Notes: generated by a model not told the origin, from the letters alone. Counted from the stretch's first letter, positions 37,090 to 46,985 are shown. The stretch is DNA of 64,000 nt from UBA1941 sp046329575 (GCA_046329575.1 JAXLUJ010000003.1:124001-188000), one strand, 5' to 3'. Translations and numbers: made by a program.

Positions 37090-39458
37090 CGTTTGATGCG
37101 GTTGAATTCAGCTTCGTTAATATTTTTGTTATTGAAATTGAAAATGGTTTTCGACAGCAAGTTATAAGTAATCGTGAGCCTTACATAACTGCTGGTGAAA
37201 CGCTGCGCATAGGCGTTGCTGTAAGTGTTGGCCGAAAAAGTACCACTCCAAATAGCTGTGCGCGCCAAATCGTTCCACATCAGATTTATGTTCAGCGCAT
37301 CATCTTTCAAAAACGAACGCGATAGGGCTAACGTAAAATAGTAATAAGGCTGCCGCCGTGTAAAACCATCGAAACTGCCACTGTAAACTTCGGCCGTAAA
37401 CTCGGCCGTGAACCATTTCGGAATCTGATAGCTGTGGTAAGTTGAAAAATAAAATTGTGGTGAGGTCTTCAATGCCCGATACTGAGGACGGCTATCGTAA
37501 AACTGATACACATTCATAGCAATAGTGGTGTAACCCGAATAATGGCCTTTTTCAAAAGGTAACTCCAACGCCACTGTATGAATGGTTCGCTGCTGAATAT
37601 TGTCTTTAGTAAACACCACGGCATTTTCGCTGGGGTTAGCGCTGTTGCGCATTAACACCGAGGCAATGGTGCGCTGCGAGAACGTAAAGTTGTAACGCAA
37701 AGCAAATAATTTAAAATGCACTTTAGCTTCCGTTTGATGCAAATATTCCGGCTGTAATTTTACATTGCCCTGAATACTCGTAAGACTGTCGAGATACCAT
37801 AAAAAAGGATCCATGTCCTGATACAACGGCCGGTTGATCTTATAGGAATAAGAGGCGCTTAGCTTCCAGTTCGGGTGCAATTTGTAAAGCACCTTGGCCG
37901 ACGGGAAAACATTGGAATAGGAATTGCTGAAGTAGGTGATGTTCTTCAAAGTAGAATGACTTTTGGCTACGGTGTGTTCCCAGCGCAGGCCGAGGCTCAA
38001 ACTCACTTTTTTGAACTCATGGCGGTAAACGGCATAGGCCGCGGGAACCAATTCACGATATACATTTTGATTCATCAAGTTTGGATCAGAAAAATAATCA
38101 GAAGCGCTGACCGGCTTCGTCAAAAATTTGATGTTACCGGAATTGGTAGTGTGCGAAAACTTCAGACCTAAATCCAGCGAGCCGCTTTTGAATTTATGGC
38201 TGTAATCAACTTGTGCCGTGTACATGCGGATTCGGTTGAGATTGTTGTTGATACGGTTGTAACCCGCACTGCCAATAGTTTCGGTAATTTGATCGAGCAA
38301 TTGGTTTTGAAATTGATTGAATTGAGCGCCAACAAAAAGTGTATGACCTGCCTGTGAAATTTTCCGGTTGTAATTAAGGTTTACCGAATGATTTACAAGT
38401 TGTGTGGTGGCCGCATTGGTCATAAAAATGGTGGCCACCGGTGTATCGTAGTTGAAAAACCTTCCGGTTTGTGCCACATTCAGTTTAAAGAAATGTGACA
38501 GCCCGTCGTATTGCGCCGATATCGAAGCGTTTTCGTTGAGCTGATACCCAATTCCCAAACGATAGTAGTGAACGCTTTGATTATAGTTATCTTCGGCATA
38601 ATGCCCCACCTTTTTTAATTGGGCAGTGGAAGTAACAAAATCGTTCTCCATGCGGCTGGCGCCATATTCGTTGGCATAATAAACATTCAGGTCCCATTTG
38701 TTTTTTCTAAAATTCAATGTAATGTTAGGTGCATTCACAACGTGCTTCCCAAAAGGTTGCTTTTTGAAAATACCGAAGGTGGTACCGTTCACCACGGTGG
38801 CGCTCACACCCTGGCTAAAATATTTCTGCATCGTAATTGCCACCACCGCTTTTCCTTTGGCATCGTAACGCGCATCGGGATTGGTTAGTACCTCCACACT
38901 TTTGATATCGGAAGGCGGCAGTGATTTGAAATTTTCAAAAGTAATTTCGCGGCCATTCAACAGTAGCAGCGCCTCGCCACGGCCGAAAACAGAAACTTTG
39001 TTCCCGCTCACGCTAACAGTAGGTACGCGTGCCAGCAATTCTGCAGCGTTGGCGCTTTTGCTGAGCAGTGTGTTTTCTACATTCACCAACATACCGTCGG
39101 CTGTACGTTCAAAAAGCAGCTTTTTAGCTGTAACCCGGGCAGTGCCTAATTGTTGCCATTGTTGTTGCATTTGCACCTCAAGTGAAATTGCATTTCCCTT
39201 CGTTTCCATCACCATCATAGTGTCGCGGTAACCCAGCGATGAAAGGTGCAGCGTAGTTGTGCCTTGAAACGTGGTACTGATGAGCAGTTGGCCGTTTTCA
39301 AAAAGATTTCCGGCAAGGTAATTTGCAGCGGTATCGGTAAGCCACACATTACCCGAAAGCAGGTTTCCTCCCGATGATACAATGGCGTTGATAACCGTGC
39401 TTTGCCCCTGGGAACGCAACGCCGCATGCAACAACAGCAAACAAGCTAACTTTTTCAT
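37086..39458 (-). CDS. Outer membrane beta-barrel protein, TonB-receptor-like
   Basis: About 790 residues (start at MKKLACLLLLHAALRSQG, 39458, since the signal peptide begins there; an ATG 33 bases upstream adds no signal features). A short carboxypeptidase-regulatory-like domain is followed by the plug (GMLVNVENTLLSKSANAAELLARVPTVSVSGN then NPDARYDAKG) and a barrel. The family is the SusC-like OMP_b-brl_3 class without a SusD partner. It overlaps the GlxA-type regulator gene by ATGA. The ligand is unknown. Confidence 0.85.
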   Translation of the reverse strand: MKKLACLLLLHAALRSQGQSTVINAIVSSGGNLLSGNVWLTDTAANYLAGNLFENGQLLISTTFQGTTTLHLSSLGYRDTMMVMETKGNAISLEVQMQQQWQQLGTARVTAKKLLFERTADGMLVNVENTLLSKSANAAELLARVPTVSVSGNKVSVFGRGEALLLLNGREITFENFKSLPPSDIKSVEVLTNPDARYDAKGKAVVAITMQKYFSQGVSATVVNGTTFGIFKKQPFGKHVVNAPNITLNFRKNKWDLNVYYANEYGASRMENDFVTSTAQLKKVGHYAEDNYNQSVHYYRLGIGYQLNENASISAQYDGLSHFFKLNVAQTGRFFNYDTPVATIFMTNAATTQLVNHSVNLNYNRKISQAGHTLFVGAQFNQFQNQLLDQITETIGSAGYNRINNNLNRIRMYTAQVDYSHKFKSGSLDLGLKFSHTTNSGNIKFLTKPVSASDYFSDPNLMNQNVYRELVPAAYAVYRHEFKKVSLSLGLRWEHTVAKSHSTLKNITYFSNSYSNVFPSAKVLYKLHPNWKLSASYSYKINRPLYQDMDPFLWYLDSLTSIQGNVKLQPEYLHQTEAKVHFKLFALRYNFTFSQRTIASVLMRNSANPSENAVVFTKDNIQQRTIHTVALELPFEKGHYSGYTTIAMNVYQFYDSRPQYRALKTSPQFYFSTYHSYQIPKWFTAEFTAEVYSGSFDGFTRRQPYYYFTLALSRSFLKDDALNINLMWNDLARTAIWSGTFSANTYSNAYAQRFTSSYVRLTITYNLLSKTIFNFNNKNINEAEFNRIKR

Positions 39459-39539
39459 ACATAGGATTTGCGTCAAAATTGCAGTACGCAAAAACTACGT
39501 TGCCGACAGCTTACCGACAGATTCGGCCAATTTGATTTA

Positions 39540-39720
39540 TGGCGGCTGCAACAGGCCGCCTTTTTTATTTCCGGCCATCCATTAGCTGAGTCATCGGCGG
39601 CCTGTTGCACCGCGTGCTTTCAGGCTACGCTAACGCTTCGGTGCTACGGCTTCGCCTTCGCACGCCCGCCAAAGGCGGGCCCTTGCCGCCCGCTGCCGCA
39701 AAGCCCGGCGGAGGTGTTCA
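39540..39720 (+). repeat. GC-rich dispersed repeat, copy C
   Basis: Begins with GGCGGC-TGCAACAG-GCCGCC-TTTTTT (39541-39567), a possible terminator, then the core with hairpin GCCCGCC / GGCGGGC (39664-39680, AAA loop), identical to that of copy B. It fills the gap between the barrel gene and the 135-residue gene. Confidence 0.8.
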
Positions 39721-39745
39721 AAACAAATGATGGTTTATGCACCAA

Positions 39746-40153
39746 CTACTTCGCCCGCATTTTATTGTTCTTAGCCTCATGGGTCACTTCGGCCAAACCC
39801 AGTTTTTCCATCAAGGGCGGAATGTACATCCCGAATCTTCCGCGGAAACCTTTCTTCAAGCCATACCAGCCCCCCACAGGATTTTTTTCCGAACGTCCCC
39901 AGGCTTCTACAGTGCCTTCCTTTGCCGGTTTTTGTTCATCAGCACTGCCAAGTTCCATCCAATCGCCATGTTTTTTCAGCATGGCATAAAGATCATCTAA
40001 ACAACGCATATCGTAATGCAAAACGGTTTTGCCAACAGTGCAAACCAGAATTTCCTTACCGTCTTTTTCATCGGCATGCATAGTGTATTCACTACTCAGC
40101 GGCGGAGTTTTTAAAGCCATCGGCTTTTCTTTAGTCCCAATTTTGTAGGCCAT
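39746..40153 (-). CDS. Hypothetical cytoplasmic protein
   Basis: 135 residues with no signal or membrane helix. Visible features: MHADEKDGKEILVCTVGKTVLHYDM, an FxxxDLYAMLKKHGDW-like helix, and a basic, Gly-rich C-terminus (GGWYGLKKGFRGRFGMYIPPLMEKLGLAEV). The pattern recalls conserved Bacteroidota proteins of unknown function; I do not know the function. The gene is isolated. Confidence 0.65.
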   Translation of the reverse strand: MAYKIGTKEKPMALKTPPLSSEYTMHADEKDGKEILVCTVGKTVLHYDMRCLDDLYAMLKKHGDWMELGSADEQKPAKEGTVEAWGRSEKNPVGGWYGLKKGFRGRFGMYIPPLMEKLGLAEVTHEAKNNKMRAK

Positions 40154-40285
40154 AATTTTTTTAGGTTAAGGTAGAGTTTTTCAACTCATAACAAATTCCC
40201 ACATTTAGAAGGTTGTGCTTAATTTGAAAGTGGCATTTGTTTCCACCCCAAAACCTACTGAGCGATGTTAATGCAATCTAATTCC

Positions 40286-42346
40286 ATGAAAAAAATAAAC
40301 GCACTGATAGCAGGCTGGCTCTTCATTTTACACAGCGCATCAGCTCAGATCAATACAACTGCTATTACCATAGTACGCGATAGTTTTGGAGTGCCACACA
40401 TTCACGCGCCTACTGATGCCGGAGCAGCTTACGGACTGGCCTACGCGCATTGCGAAGATGATTTTAAAAGTATTCAGCAAAACCTGCTGGCCGGAAAGGG
40501 AAGGTTAGGCGAAGTGCTGGGTAAAGAAGGCGTTTTGTTCGATTACGGTTTGAAGTTTTTCGGTATTGATACGTTGGTTGACAATAACTACAATCGGGCC
40601 ATTTCCGATGATTTTAAAAAAGTATTGCAAGGCTATGTAAAAGGCGTCAATGATTTTGCCGCTACACATCCCGGCGAAGTGCTTCTTAAAAACGCGTTGC
40701 CGTTTACTGAAAGAGATGTAGTGAAAGGATCTACGCTCACGCTCACTTTGTTTGCCGGCGCCGGAATGGCGCTCAAATCCATTCGCGATAATCACATTGA
40801 GCTGTTGCATCAGCCAAATGAAATAGGCTCTAATTCCATGGCTATTTCGCCTTCCCGAACTATTGACGGCAAGGCCTGGCTACTGGTGAATTCCCATCAG
40901 CCTATCGAAGGCAGATTCGCCTGGTATGAGGCCCATATCAAAAGCGATGAAGGCTGGGAAGTGATTGGCGGTTTGTTTCCCGGCGGTACAACTATCTTTG
41001 TTGGCAGCAATAATTATTTAGGATGGGCGCATACTACTAACTACCATACCTTTGGCGATATCTACAAACTGAAGCACCGCCGGAGTTCGTATTGGTATGA
41101 TGGAAAATGGAGGGCATTTCAAACAAAAATTGCCTGTCTCAAAATAAATTTAAGTGGCATTAAAATCGGCATTCGTAAAAAAATACGCAGTTGCGAATAC
41201 GGCCCTGTTTTTCAATCAAAAAAAGGTTGGTATGCGCTCAGGTTTCCCGGTGCAATGGATTTGCGTGCTACTGAACAGTGGTATCGGATGAATAAGGCTA
41301 CCAATTTCAGCGAATTCGAAACAGCACTAAAGATGGAAGCCATTCCGCTGTTCAATGTAATGTATGCCGATAGGAACGGAACTATTTTTTACCAGAGCGG
41401 CGGGCAACTTCCGCTGCGCGATTCCGTTTTAAACTGGCATTTGCCTATTCAAGTCAATACAGCTGCATACCGGTGGCAATCCCTTCTTCCTTATAACAGA
41501 AAACCCGCGCTTTTAAATCCCGAATGCGGTTATCTCTACAGTTGCAATCAAACCCCCTATGCGGTTAGCGGACCGGGTTGTTCCTGGAAGGGTAGTTTTG
41601 TGGGTATCCAACAATTCAACTACAACAGAGGCGAGCGCTTCGGAGAGCTGTTGGCTGCCGTAAAAGATAAGTTCACCTGGACCGATTTTTTGCGTTTTAA
41701 ATTTGATAAGACGTACTCCCCGGCAGGCAGTTATGCACGAAATTTTGACGTGGCTTTCCATTTAGAGGAAAGTAAATATCCTGATTTAGCCGATGCCATT
41801 AAGAAGTTAAAACAGTGGAACCGAAGTGGAGATGCCGATAATAAAGATGCGGCTGTAGCCATGCTGCTGCACGAGCATTTGCAAAAGGAATGGGAAGTGC
41901 CATTTGCTTTTCTGATGATCAAAAAAGAACCACTTCAGGAGAATGATCTGGTAAACGCATTGCGCCGAACCAAAAAATTCATGTTGCAGAAATACGGAAC
42001 ATTAGAGGTGAAACTTGGCGATGTGCAGCGTTTGATACGCGGCAATAAAAATTTCCCCGCCTCAGGATTACGAGAAGTGCCCCGTGCCGCTGATCCAAAA
42101 TTGTATGATAAAACCAAAGGCATTTGGCGAATCACCGGAGGCGATGGCTATATACAGGTAAACAAATACGCTCCGGAAGGTGTAGAAATTCAATCAATCA
42201 ACGCTTATGGTGCTTCTGCCCGGCCCGGCAGCCCACATTTTAACGATCAAATGGAATTATTTACCAAAGAACAGTTTAAAACCATGACTTTCAACTGGAC
42301 TGAAATTCTGAGCAAGGCAGAAAAAATATACCATCCCGGTGAGTAG
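40286..42346 (+). CDS. Penicillin acylase family amidohydrolase
   Basis: An exported Ntn-hydrolase (686 residues from the ATG at 40286, where the signal peptide begins; an ATG at 40265 adds seven residues). The family cleaves itself into two chains and hydrolyses amide bonds of penicillins, acyl-homoserine lactones or N-acyl compounds. The likely self-cleavage site is G|SNS at Ser182, the nucleophile of the beta chain. Alpha-chain FGVPHIHAPTDAGAAYGLAYAHCEDD and beta-chain motifs such as NSHQPIEGR are present. Substrate not predictable; acyl-homoserine-lactone quorum quenching is one possibility. Confidence 0.88.
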   Translation: MKKINALIAGWLFILHSASAQINTTAITIVRDSFGVPHIHAPTDAGAAYGLAYAHCEDDFKSIQQNLLAGKGRLGEVLGKEGVLFDYGLKFFGIDTLVDNNYNRAISDDFKKVLQGYVKGVNDFAATHPGEVLLKNALPFTERDVVKGSTLTLTLFAGAGMALKSIRDNHIELLHQPNEIGSNSMAISPSRTIDGKAWLLVNSHQPIEGRFAWYEAHIKSDEGWEVIGGLFPGGTTIFVGSNNYLGWAHTTNYHTFGDIYKLKHRRSSYWYDGKWRAFQTKIACLKINLSGIKIGIRKKIRSCEYGPVFQSKKGWYALRFPGAMDLRATEQWYRMNKATNFSEFETALKMEAIPLFNVMYADRNGTIFYQSGGQLPLRDSVLNWHLPIQVNTAAYRWQSLLPYNRKPALLNPECGYLYSCNQTPYAVSGPGCSWKGSFVGIQQFNYNRGERFGELLAAVKDKFTWTDFLRFKFDKTYSPAGSYARNFDVAFHLEESKYPDLADAIKKLKQWNRSGDADNKDAAVAMLLHEHLQKEWEVPFAFLMIKKEPLQENDLVNALRRTKKFMLQKYGTLEVKLGDVQRLIRGNKNFPASGLREVPRAADPKLYDKTKGIWRITGGDGYIQVNKYAPEGVEIQSINAYGASARPGSPHFNDQMELFTKEQFKTMTFNWTEILSKAEKIYHPGE

Positions 42347-42362
42347 CATGAATTTAAAATTT

Positions 42363-42617
42363 CAAATTACGAATTACGAATTACGAGGTTGGCATTTAAC
42401 ATACGAACATCGGTCATCCCGTAATTCGTAATTTTTCATTCGTAATTTCTATTGTGATCTGGTCGAAGTTTCTAACGCTATCTTGCCGAATTAGCGCAAT
42501 GCGGTCTTAACTTCTGCCACACCATACAATCAATTACAAATTACGAATTACGAGGTTGGCATTTAACATACGAACATCGGTCATCCCGTAATTCGTAATT
42601 TTTCATTCGTAATTTCT
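42363..42617. repeat. Two tandem palindromic repeat elements
   Basis: AATTACGAATTACGA arms and TCGTAATTCGTAATT arms flank a 35-base loop at 42363-42449 and at 42532-42617. The two copies are nearly identical including their loops (GGTTGGCATTTAACATACG...), so they are a recent duplication. Confidence 0.85.
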
Positions 42618-42685
42618 TCTGCTTTTCGGGTTTTCATTTCCTGGCCCTCTCTCCTGGCAAGGCACTTGCCCGCAAACCCTTAAAC

Positions 42686-42720
42686 AAAAAAACCGCCCTC
42701 ATACGAGAAGCGGTTTTTTT
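42686..42720. terminator. Bidirectional Rho-independent terminator
   Basis: AAAAAAACCGC and GCGGTTTTTTT around a 13-base loop, immediately downstream of tRNA-Gln on the minus strand. It can also stop the penicillin acylase transcript. Confidence 0.8.
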
Positions 42721-42722
42721 CG

Positions 42723-42793
42723 TTGCCCGAACAGGATTCGAACCTATACACACTGAACCAAAATCAGTAGTCCTGCCATTAGACGATCGGGCA
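42723..42793 (-). tRNA. tRNA-Gln (UUG)
   Basis: Minus strand reads TGCCCGATCGTCTAATGGCA..., with acceptor stem TGCCCGA / TCGGGCA, anticodon stem ACTGA / TCAGT, loop TTTTGGT (anticodon TTG) and T-arm with GTTCGAATC. It reads CAA codons. No CCA is encoded, as usual for Bacteroidota. Confidence 0.93.
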
Positions 42794-42868
42794 ATGCCCC
42801 CTTTTCATCAGCTTTTACCGTGAAAAGGACGCCAAAAATAGAAAATTCTCTCCAAAATGAAAAGTTTC

Positions 42869-44386
42869 CTAGCGAACGGTAATCATTTGGCGCAAAATGC
42901 CGCGCCCTTCTGTTTCAGCCTGCACTACATACGTGCCTGCCGGTAACCCGCTCAGCTCCACCGTTTCAGCCAGAGCTTCACCGTTCAACACTAATCCCCC
43001 TATCAGAGAATAAACCTGCACCCGGCCTACCGCTCCCGGTAGGTGCAACAGTCCGCTAACCGGATTCGGATACATCTTCGCATCTTTCACCTGGCTTTCT
43101 TCAATACCGGTAAACAGCGTATTGTTTAGCCGGTAAATGGCCTGATTGGCCAGATCGCTCGGAATGTCGTATTTATACGATGCCACCAGAACCTTACCAT
43201 CCGGCTGAACTTTTACACTTGAAACGGCATACGCAATATCCGTGCTCACCCATGATCCGTTACTTCCAAAACTGTTGTCCTTTCCACCATTTACATTAAA
43301 GCGCGTTACTGCGGTGTGCCCGGCATTGCCTCCAAGCGTAGTATCCGTAACCCCGGCAATCAGAATGCGGTCGTCGGGTTCCAAACAAGCCGTAGCGCCG
43401 CGGCTCACCTTGCCGTTTATTTTTTCAATTGTTACGTTGAAGGAATTATCAACCGACCCATCGGCATTCAAACGCCCGGCCAATAAACTATCGCGCTGAT
43501 AACCGTTGTGACCGGCCAGAATGTATTTGCCGGTGGTTTGCCGCATAAATCCACCCACATAGGTTCCATAAATACTGAACGAACGGTTAGTAATCAGTCC
43601 GGTGCCGTTAAAGGTGCTATCGGGCACGCCGGTAACTTTGAATTTTCTGATATAGTAAAACATATTGCCGCCATCTGAACTGGAACCTGCTGCCATGATA
43701 GAGTTGTCGGGATTCTGGATCAGCCATAGGGTTATAGCGCCATTAAATCCGGGTTTCCAGGAATAAAAGCCGGTGCCGTTAAAAGTGTTATCACGGCTCC
43801 CATCGGCATTGTAACGAACAATAGCGCCTTTGGGATAGTCGCTCAGCCCAAGTAGCAATTTGCCATCGCTCTGAAGAATCAGATCAGTTACTGTAGCGGA
43901 ACTGCCTACGCGAAAAGTATCGGTACTGCCGTTGGTGCCAAAGGCGCTGTCGATAGTACCGTTGCTAAGAAAACGAGTCAGTTGCACCGCCTTCGGGAAA
44001 CCTGTTCCATCCATAAAATTAACGCCTACTACAATTTTCCCATCGGGTTGAATAATCACCCGCTGGCCCATGCAATAGTTCGAGTTCACTGATTTAAAAA
44101 CCACGCCATTAGTGCCAAACGAATTATCAAGTACACCGGCCGTAGTATAACGGGTCAAATACACGCGCCTTCCGGAAATGGTGCTGTCAACGGCAAAGCC
44201 GGTAGTCACAATTTTGCCATCGCTTTGAACAGCCATATGAGTGGGAGAATTGAAAACGGTGTGCGGTAATAGTATTTCTGCCATACCGCCATTAAAAGAG
44301 GCATCAAGCGTGCCATCCTGAGCGGTAGTGGTTAGTGTGCTGCAGCCAAAAGCTGCCATAAGAATCAGTTGTAGCCATGGTTTCAT
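42869..44386 (-). CDS. T9SS surface protein with delta-60 repeats
   Basis: A 505-residue secreted protein with a signal peptide (ends TTTAQ) and seven or so delta-60 repeats of about 55 residues (LDxSFNGxG, MAVQSDGKIVTTGF, LTRYTTAGVLDNSFG), probably a beta-propeller, and a C-terminal T9SS domain (MYPNPVSGLLHL ... GTYVVQAETEGRGILRQMITV). Delta-60 proteins are commonly surface-exposed in Bacteroidota. Binding partner unknown. It is the downstream neighbour of another T9SS gene on the same strand, 278 bases apart. Confidence 0.88.
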   Translation of the reverse strand: MKPWLQLILMAAFGCSTLTTTAQDGTLDASFNGGMAEILLPHTVFNSPTHMAVQSDGKIVTTGFAVDSTISGRRVYLTRYTTAGVLDNSFGTNGVVFKSVNSNYCMGQRVIIQPDGKIVVGVNFMDGTGFPKAVQLTRFLSNGTIDSAFGTNGSTDTFRVGSSATVTDLILQSDGKLLLGLSDYPKGAIVRYNADGSRDNTFNGTGFYSWKPGFNGAITLWLIQNPDNSIMAAGSSSDGGNMFYYIRKFKVTGVPDSTFNGTGLITNRSFSIYGTYVGGFMRQTTGKYILAGHNGYQRDSLLAGRLNADGSVDNSFNVTIEKINGKVSRGATACLEPDDRILIAGVTDTTLGGNAGHTAVTRFNVNGGKDNSFGSNGSWVSTDIAYAVSSVKVQPDGKVLVASYKYDIPSDLANQAIYRLNNTLFTGIEESQVKDAKMYPNPVSGLLHLPGAVGRVQVYSLIGGLVLNGEALAETVELSGLPAGTYVVQAETEGRGILRQMITVR

Positions 44387-44447
44387 AATATGTGGTTTTT
44401 TGCGAATATAACCAGGCTGGCTGAAATAATTAGCAGCCGTGCGGAGT

Positions 44448-44505
44448 AAAATCAGGGTTTATTCCGCATAAAATGCGGAATAAAATGCGAATGCGGAGTA
44501 TTTTA
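44448..44505 (-). promoter_or_regulatory. Possible operator: three TGCGGARTA copies with a perfect hairpin
   Basis: TGCGGAGTA, TGCGGAATA and TGCGGAGTA follow each other within 55 bases, 60-120 bases before the delta-60 gene start. The middle one forms a perfect 11-bp inverted repeat TTATTCCGCAT / ATGCGGAATAA (44459-44483, loop AAA). It may be an operator or a terminator of the upstream gene; there is no clear U-tract. Confidence 0.4.
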
Positions 44506-44664
44506 TGATTTTGATGGCCATCTAACTACTACTAAATGGGCGAAAATGGCCATATGTTCACAGGACAGCTTCTAGAGATATACAGGCGCTGAATCAGTTT
44601 GGAATACTTCATAAGGCCGGGAATAGCAACAAAAACACCCATTTTATACTTGATATTCCCAATA

Positions 44665-46878
44665 CTACCGCACCACACTAATACGACGCGTAAACAGCTT
44701 TCCATCATTAGCTGAAATACGCACCACATACAATCCCTCGCTTACATTGCTGAGCGAAACACTGTTGTGATGGCCGTTAAGTGATTGTTTAAGTACAGAT
44801 GCACCTAAAAGATCAATAAGTTCCACTTGCTGTAACTCCATGTCTTCCCCGGTCAAATCGAATTGTAGCAAGCCTTTGGCCGGATTGGGATATACTTTGA
44901 GGCCGTATGATTTTTCAAGTTCAGGAACGGCATTCACCACGGTATCCTGATGACCTTCCCAGGCAGAATCAGAATACAACATTAATCCGCCGCGCGAATT
45001 TCCGGTAAGGTAATCTGCCTTACCGTCATGGTTCAAATCAGCAATGCTCAACACACTTCGAAATCCCACCCGTTCTTTTAAAAAGTTGGAATCTAAACGC
45101 TGAAAAGCGCCACCATTCAGGCTGTCGGGATCCACAATAAATTTATAGATGAATCCCCGCAGGCTGCCGCAGTAAATCATTGTTTGGCCGTTCTCTACAG
45201 TAACTACCGGCGCTGCATTTCCATTGTTATAACCGTTGGAAGGATCGTTGGTGCGAATGTTTCCGAGAAAATGATTGGCAGTATCGTTGTTGAAACGCGG
45301 CGTTGTTCTGGTTCCGAAATTTCTAAAATAATGGACCCGTCCCAACTTATCGCCAATAATAAGATCGTTCAGCGAATCGCCATTCAAATCATAAATGAAA
45401 GGTGCCGCCATTTCTCCAACATCAATATTCCCGAAGTTCAAAGTGGTTACCGCCGGAAAAGTTGCGGTAGTAGTTCCTGCATTTTTGAAATAATGTACTG
45501 CACCGGTTGATTCGCCAATAATCATGTCGCTATAACCATCGCCATTCAAATCGCCAAATGCCGGATGTACATTCACCCATTGAAAAGCGCTGATATTGCT
45601 CCAGTCTAGCCCGCGCTCAAAATAGGAAGGAGCGGTATCGTTACCGTTGTTCTGCAATAAGCCCAACTCTGATATCGATTGATTGAACGGATTGTAATAT
45701 CCATAATTTCCTACTACAATATCCAGCAATCCATCTCCATTATAATCGAAAAAAACGGGCTTCGAATCGGTGCCGAAGTCCATTTGAGAAGCGGTGATGT
45801 AATCGTTCGATACATAATGAAATTTATTCTCCGGTAATCCTTCGTTTTTATAGAACAGTACATTTTTAGTATCCTGAATCTGGCCCAGATCCGGCCCACC
45901 CCAAAATGGCGCTATAAAAAGGTCGCGGCGGCCATCGTTATCGCCATCCACATCATAGGCACCCGGGAAAATGGGCAGATTCACCGATGTGTCATAACGC
46001 GGGAAAATAGAATCGTAATAGACCATGTGGGCATGTGAACTATCGCCATCATTGCGCATGTACAGCAAATTGTTGTAGCTGATGTCGCCTATCACTACAT
46101 CTACATCATGATCGTTCTCGTAATCGAAGGTGTACAACGTACCGCCTTCATGCCGGCCATTGTTTGGCACTGGTTCACCGAGGTGATCGCGCTTGCAGAA
46201 GTTGAGCGTCACATTGTTGTTGAGCGAGTTTTCCGCAAAACCGCCCCAGCAGTAATCGGCTATCATAAAATTGAAGGAATCACGGCCATAACCGGTTTCT
46301 ACCGATTGGTTTTGATAATATTCAATGTTGGTGCCACCTGATATCGAAAACACCAGTAAATCTAAATCGCCATCGCGGTCCACATCCACAACCGCTGGCA
46401 TATCGTTAAAAAAGGTCCATATTCTATCGAAAAAACTGCCATCAGTATAACGCAATTGGGGTTTATACTTCGTGAAGCTCCACTGTTTTCCCAAACGCTG
46501 GCCTTTGTAACAACCAATCGAATTATTGGTTTCCAATGAAAAAATATCGGCAACGCCATCGCCATTAAAATCGCGAAACAGCATCCAGTCGCGCAAGGGC
46601 GGCATAAAACGGGTGTATTCGGGCGCAAAAGTGTATGGCATGGAAGTGCCGGAACCATTGTTCAGAAAAGGAATGGGGCGCCATCCGAATTTGTCGTAAG
46701 CCACCAAATCCTGAATACCATCGCCATTCCAGTCGATTGAAGAAAATATCGGAGCGTTCATGCCACCGGTCCACGCATTTCGAAGCGTATCGCCACCCTT
46801 GGTAACTGGAATGGAATTCACGAAAAACTTCTGACCAAATACCGAAAGCGGTAACAATAACAGTAATAACTTCTTCAT
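44665..46878 (-). CDS. T9SS surface protein with VCBS/FG-GAP repeats
   Basis: A 737-residue secreted protein. After the signal peptide (MKKLLLLLLPLSVFG) come VCBS/FG-GAP repeats, with Ca-binding-like DxDxDG motifs: DWNGDGIQDLVAYD, DFNGDGVADIFSL, DVDRDGDLDLLVF, DVDGDNDGRRDLF, DYNGDGLLDIVVG, DLNGDGYSDMIIG, DLNGDSLNDLIIG and DLNHDGKADYL. They form an integrin-like beta propeller. A T9SS signal ends it (VYPNPAKGLLQF ... GLYVVRISANDGKLFTRRISVV). It is probably a surface adhesin or structural protein. Confidence 0.9.
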   Translation of the reverse strand: MKKLLLLLLPLSVFGQKFFVNSIPVTKGGDTLRNAWTGGMNAPIFSSIDWNGDGIQDLVAYDKFGWRPIPFLNNGSGTSMPYTFAPEYTRFMPPLRDWMLFRDFNGDGVADIFSLETNNSIGCYKGQRLGKQWSFTKYKPQLRYTDGSFFDRIWTFFNDMPAVVDVDRDGDLDLLVFSISGGTNIEYYQNQSVETGYGRDSFNFMIADYCWGGFAENSLNNNVTLNFCKRDHLGEPVPNNGRHEGGTLYTFDYENDHDVDVVIGDISYNNLLYMRNDGDSSHAHMVYYDSIFPRYDTSVNLPIFPGAYDVDGDNDGRRDLFIAPFWGGPDLGQIQDTKNVLFYKNEGLPENKFHYVSNDYITASQMDFGTDSKPVFFDYNGDGLLDIVVGNYGYYNPFNQSISELGLLQNNGNDTAPSYFERGLDWSNISAFQWVNVHPAFGDLNGDGYSDMIIGESTGAVHYFKNAGTTTATFPAVTTLNFGNIDVGEMAAPFIYDLNGDSLNDLIIGDKLGRVHYFRNFGTRTTPRFNNDTANHFLGNIRTNDPSNGYNNGNAAPVVTVENGQTMIYCGSLRGFIYKFIVDPDSLNGGAFQRLDSNFLKERVGFRSVLSIADLNHDGKADYLTGNSRGGLMLYSDSAWEGHQDTVVNAVPELEKSYGLKVYPNPAKGLLQFDLTGEDMELQQVELIDLLGASVLKQSLNGHHNSVSLSNVSEGLYVVRISANDGKLFTRRISVVR

Positions 46879-46954
46879 AACTAATAGATGTAAATGAAGA
46901 TAAGAAAGTTGCTGCTTAAAACGGATGAGGTATAATCGAATTTCCCCTTTTTTT

Positions 46955-46985
46955 TTGGCAGGCCGTGTTTTATTGCGTATGCTTG
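46955..46985 (+). promoter_or_regulatory. Probable Bacteroidota promoter of the M42 peptidase gene
   Basis: TTG at 46955-46957 and TATGCTTG at 46978-46985, 20 bases apart, close to TAnnTTTG with one mismatch. The start codon is 18 bases further on. Confidence 0.5.

Noticed and set aside
44532..44729. 65-codon minus frame near the end of the VCBS gene
   Set aside because: It overlaps the C-terminal sorting domain in another frame and has no coding features.
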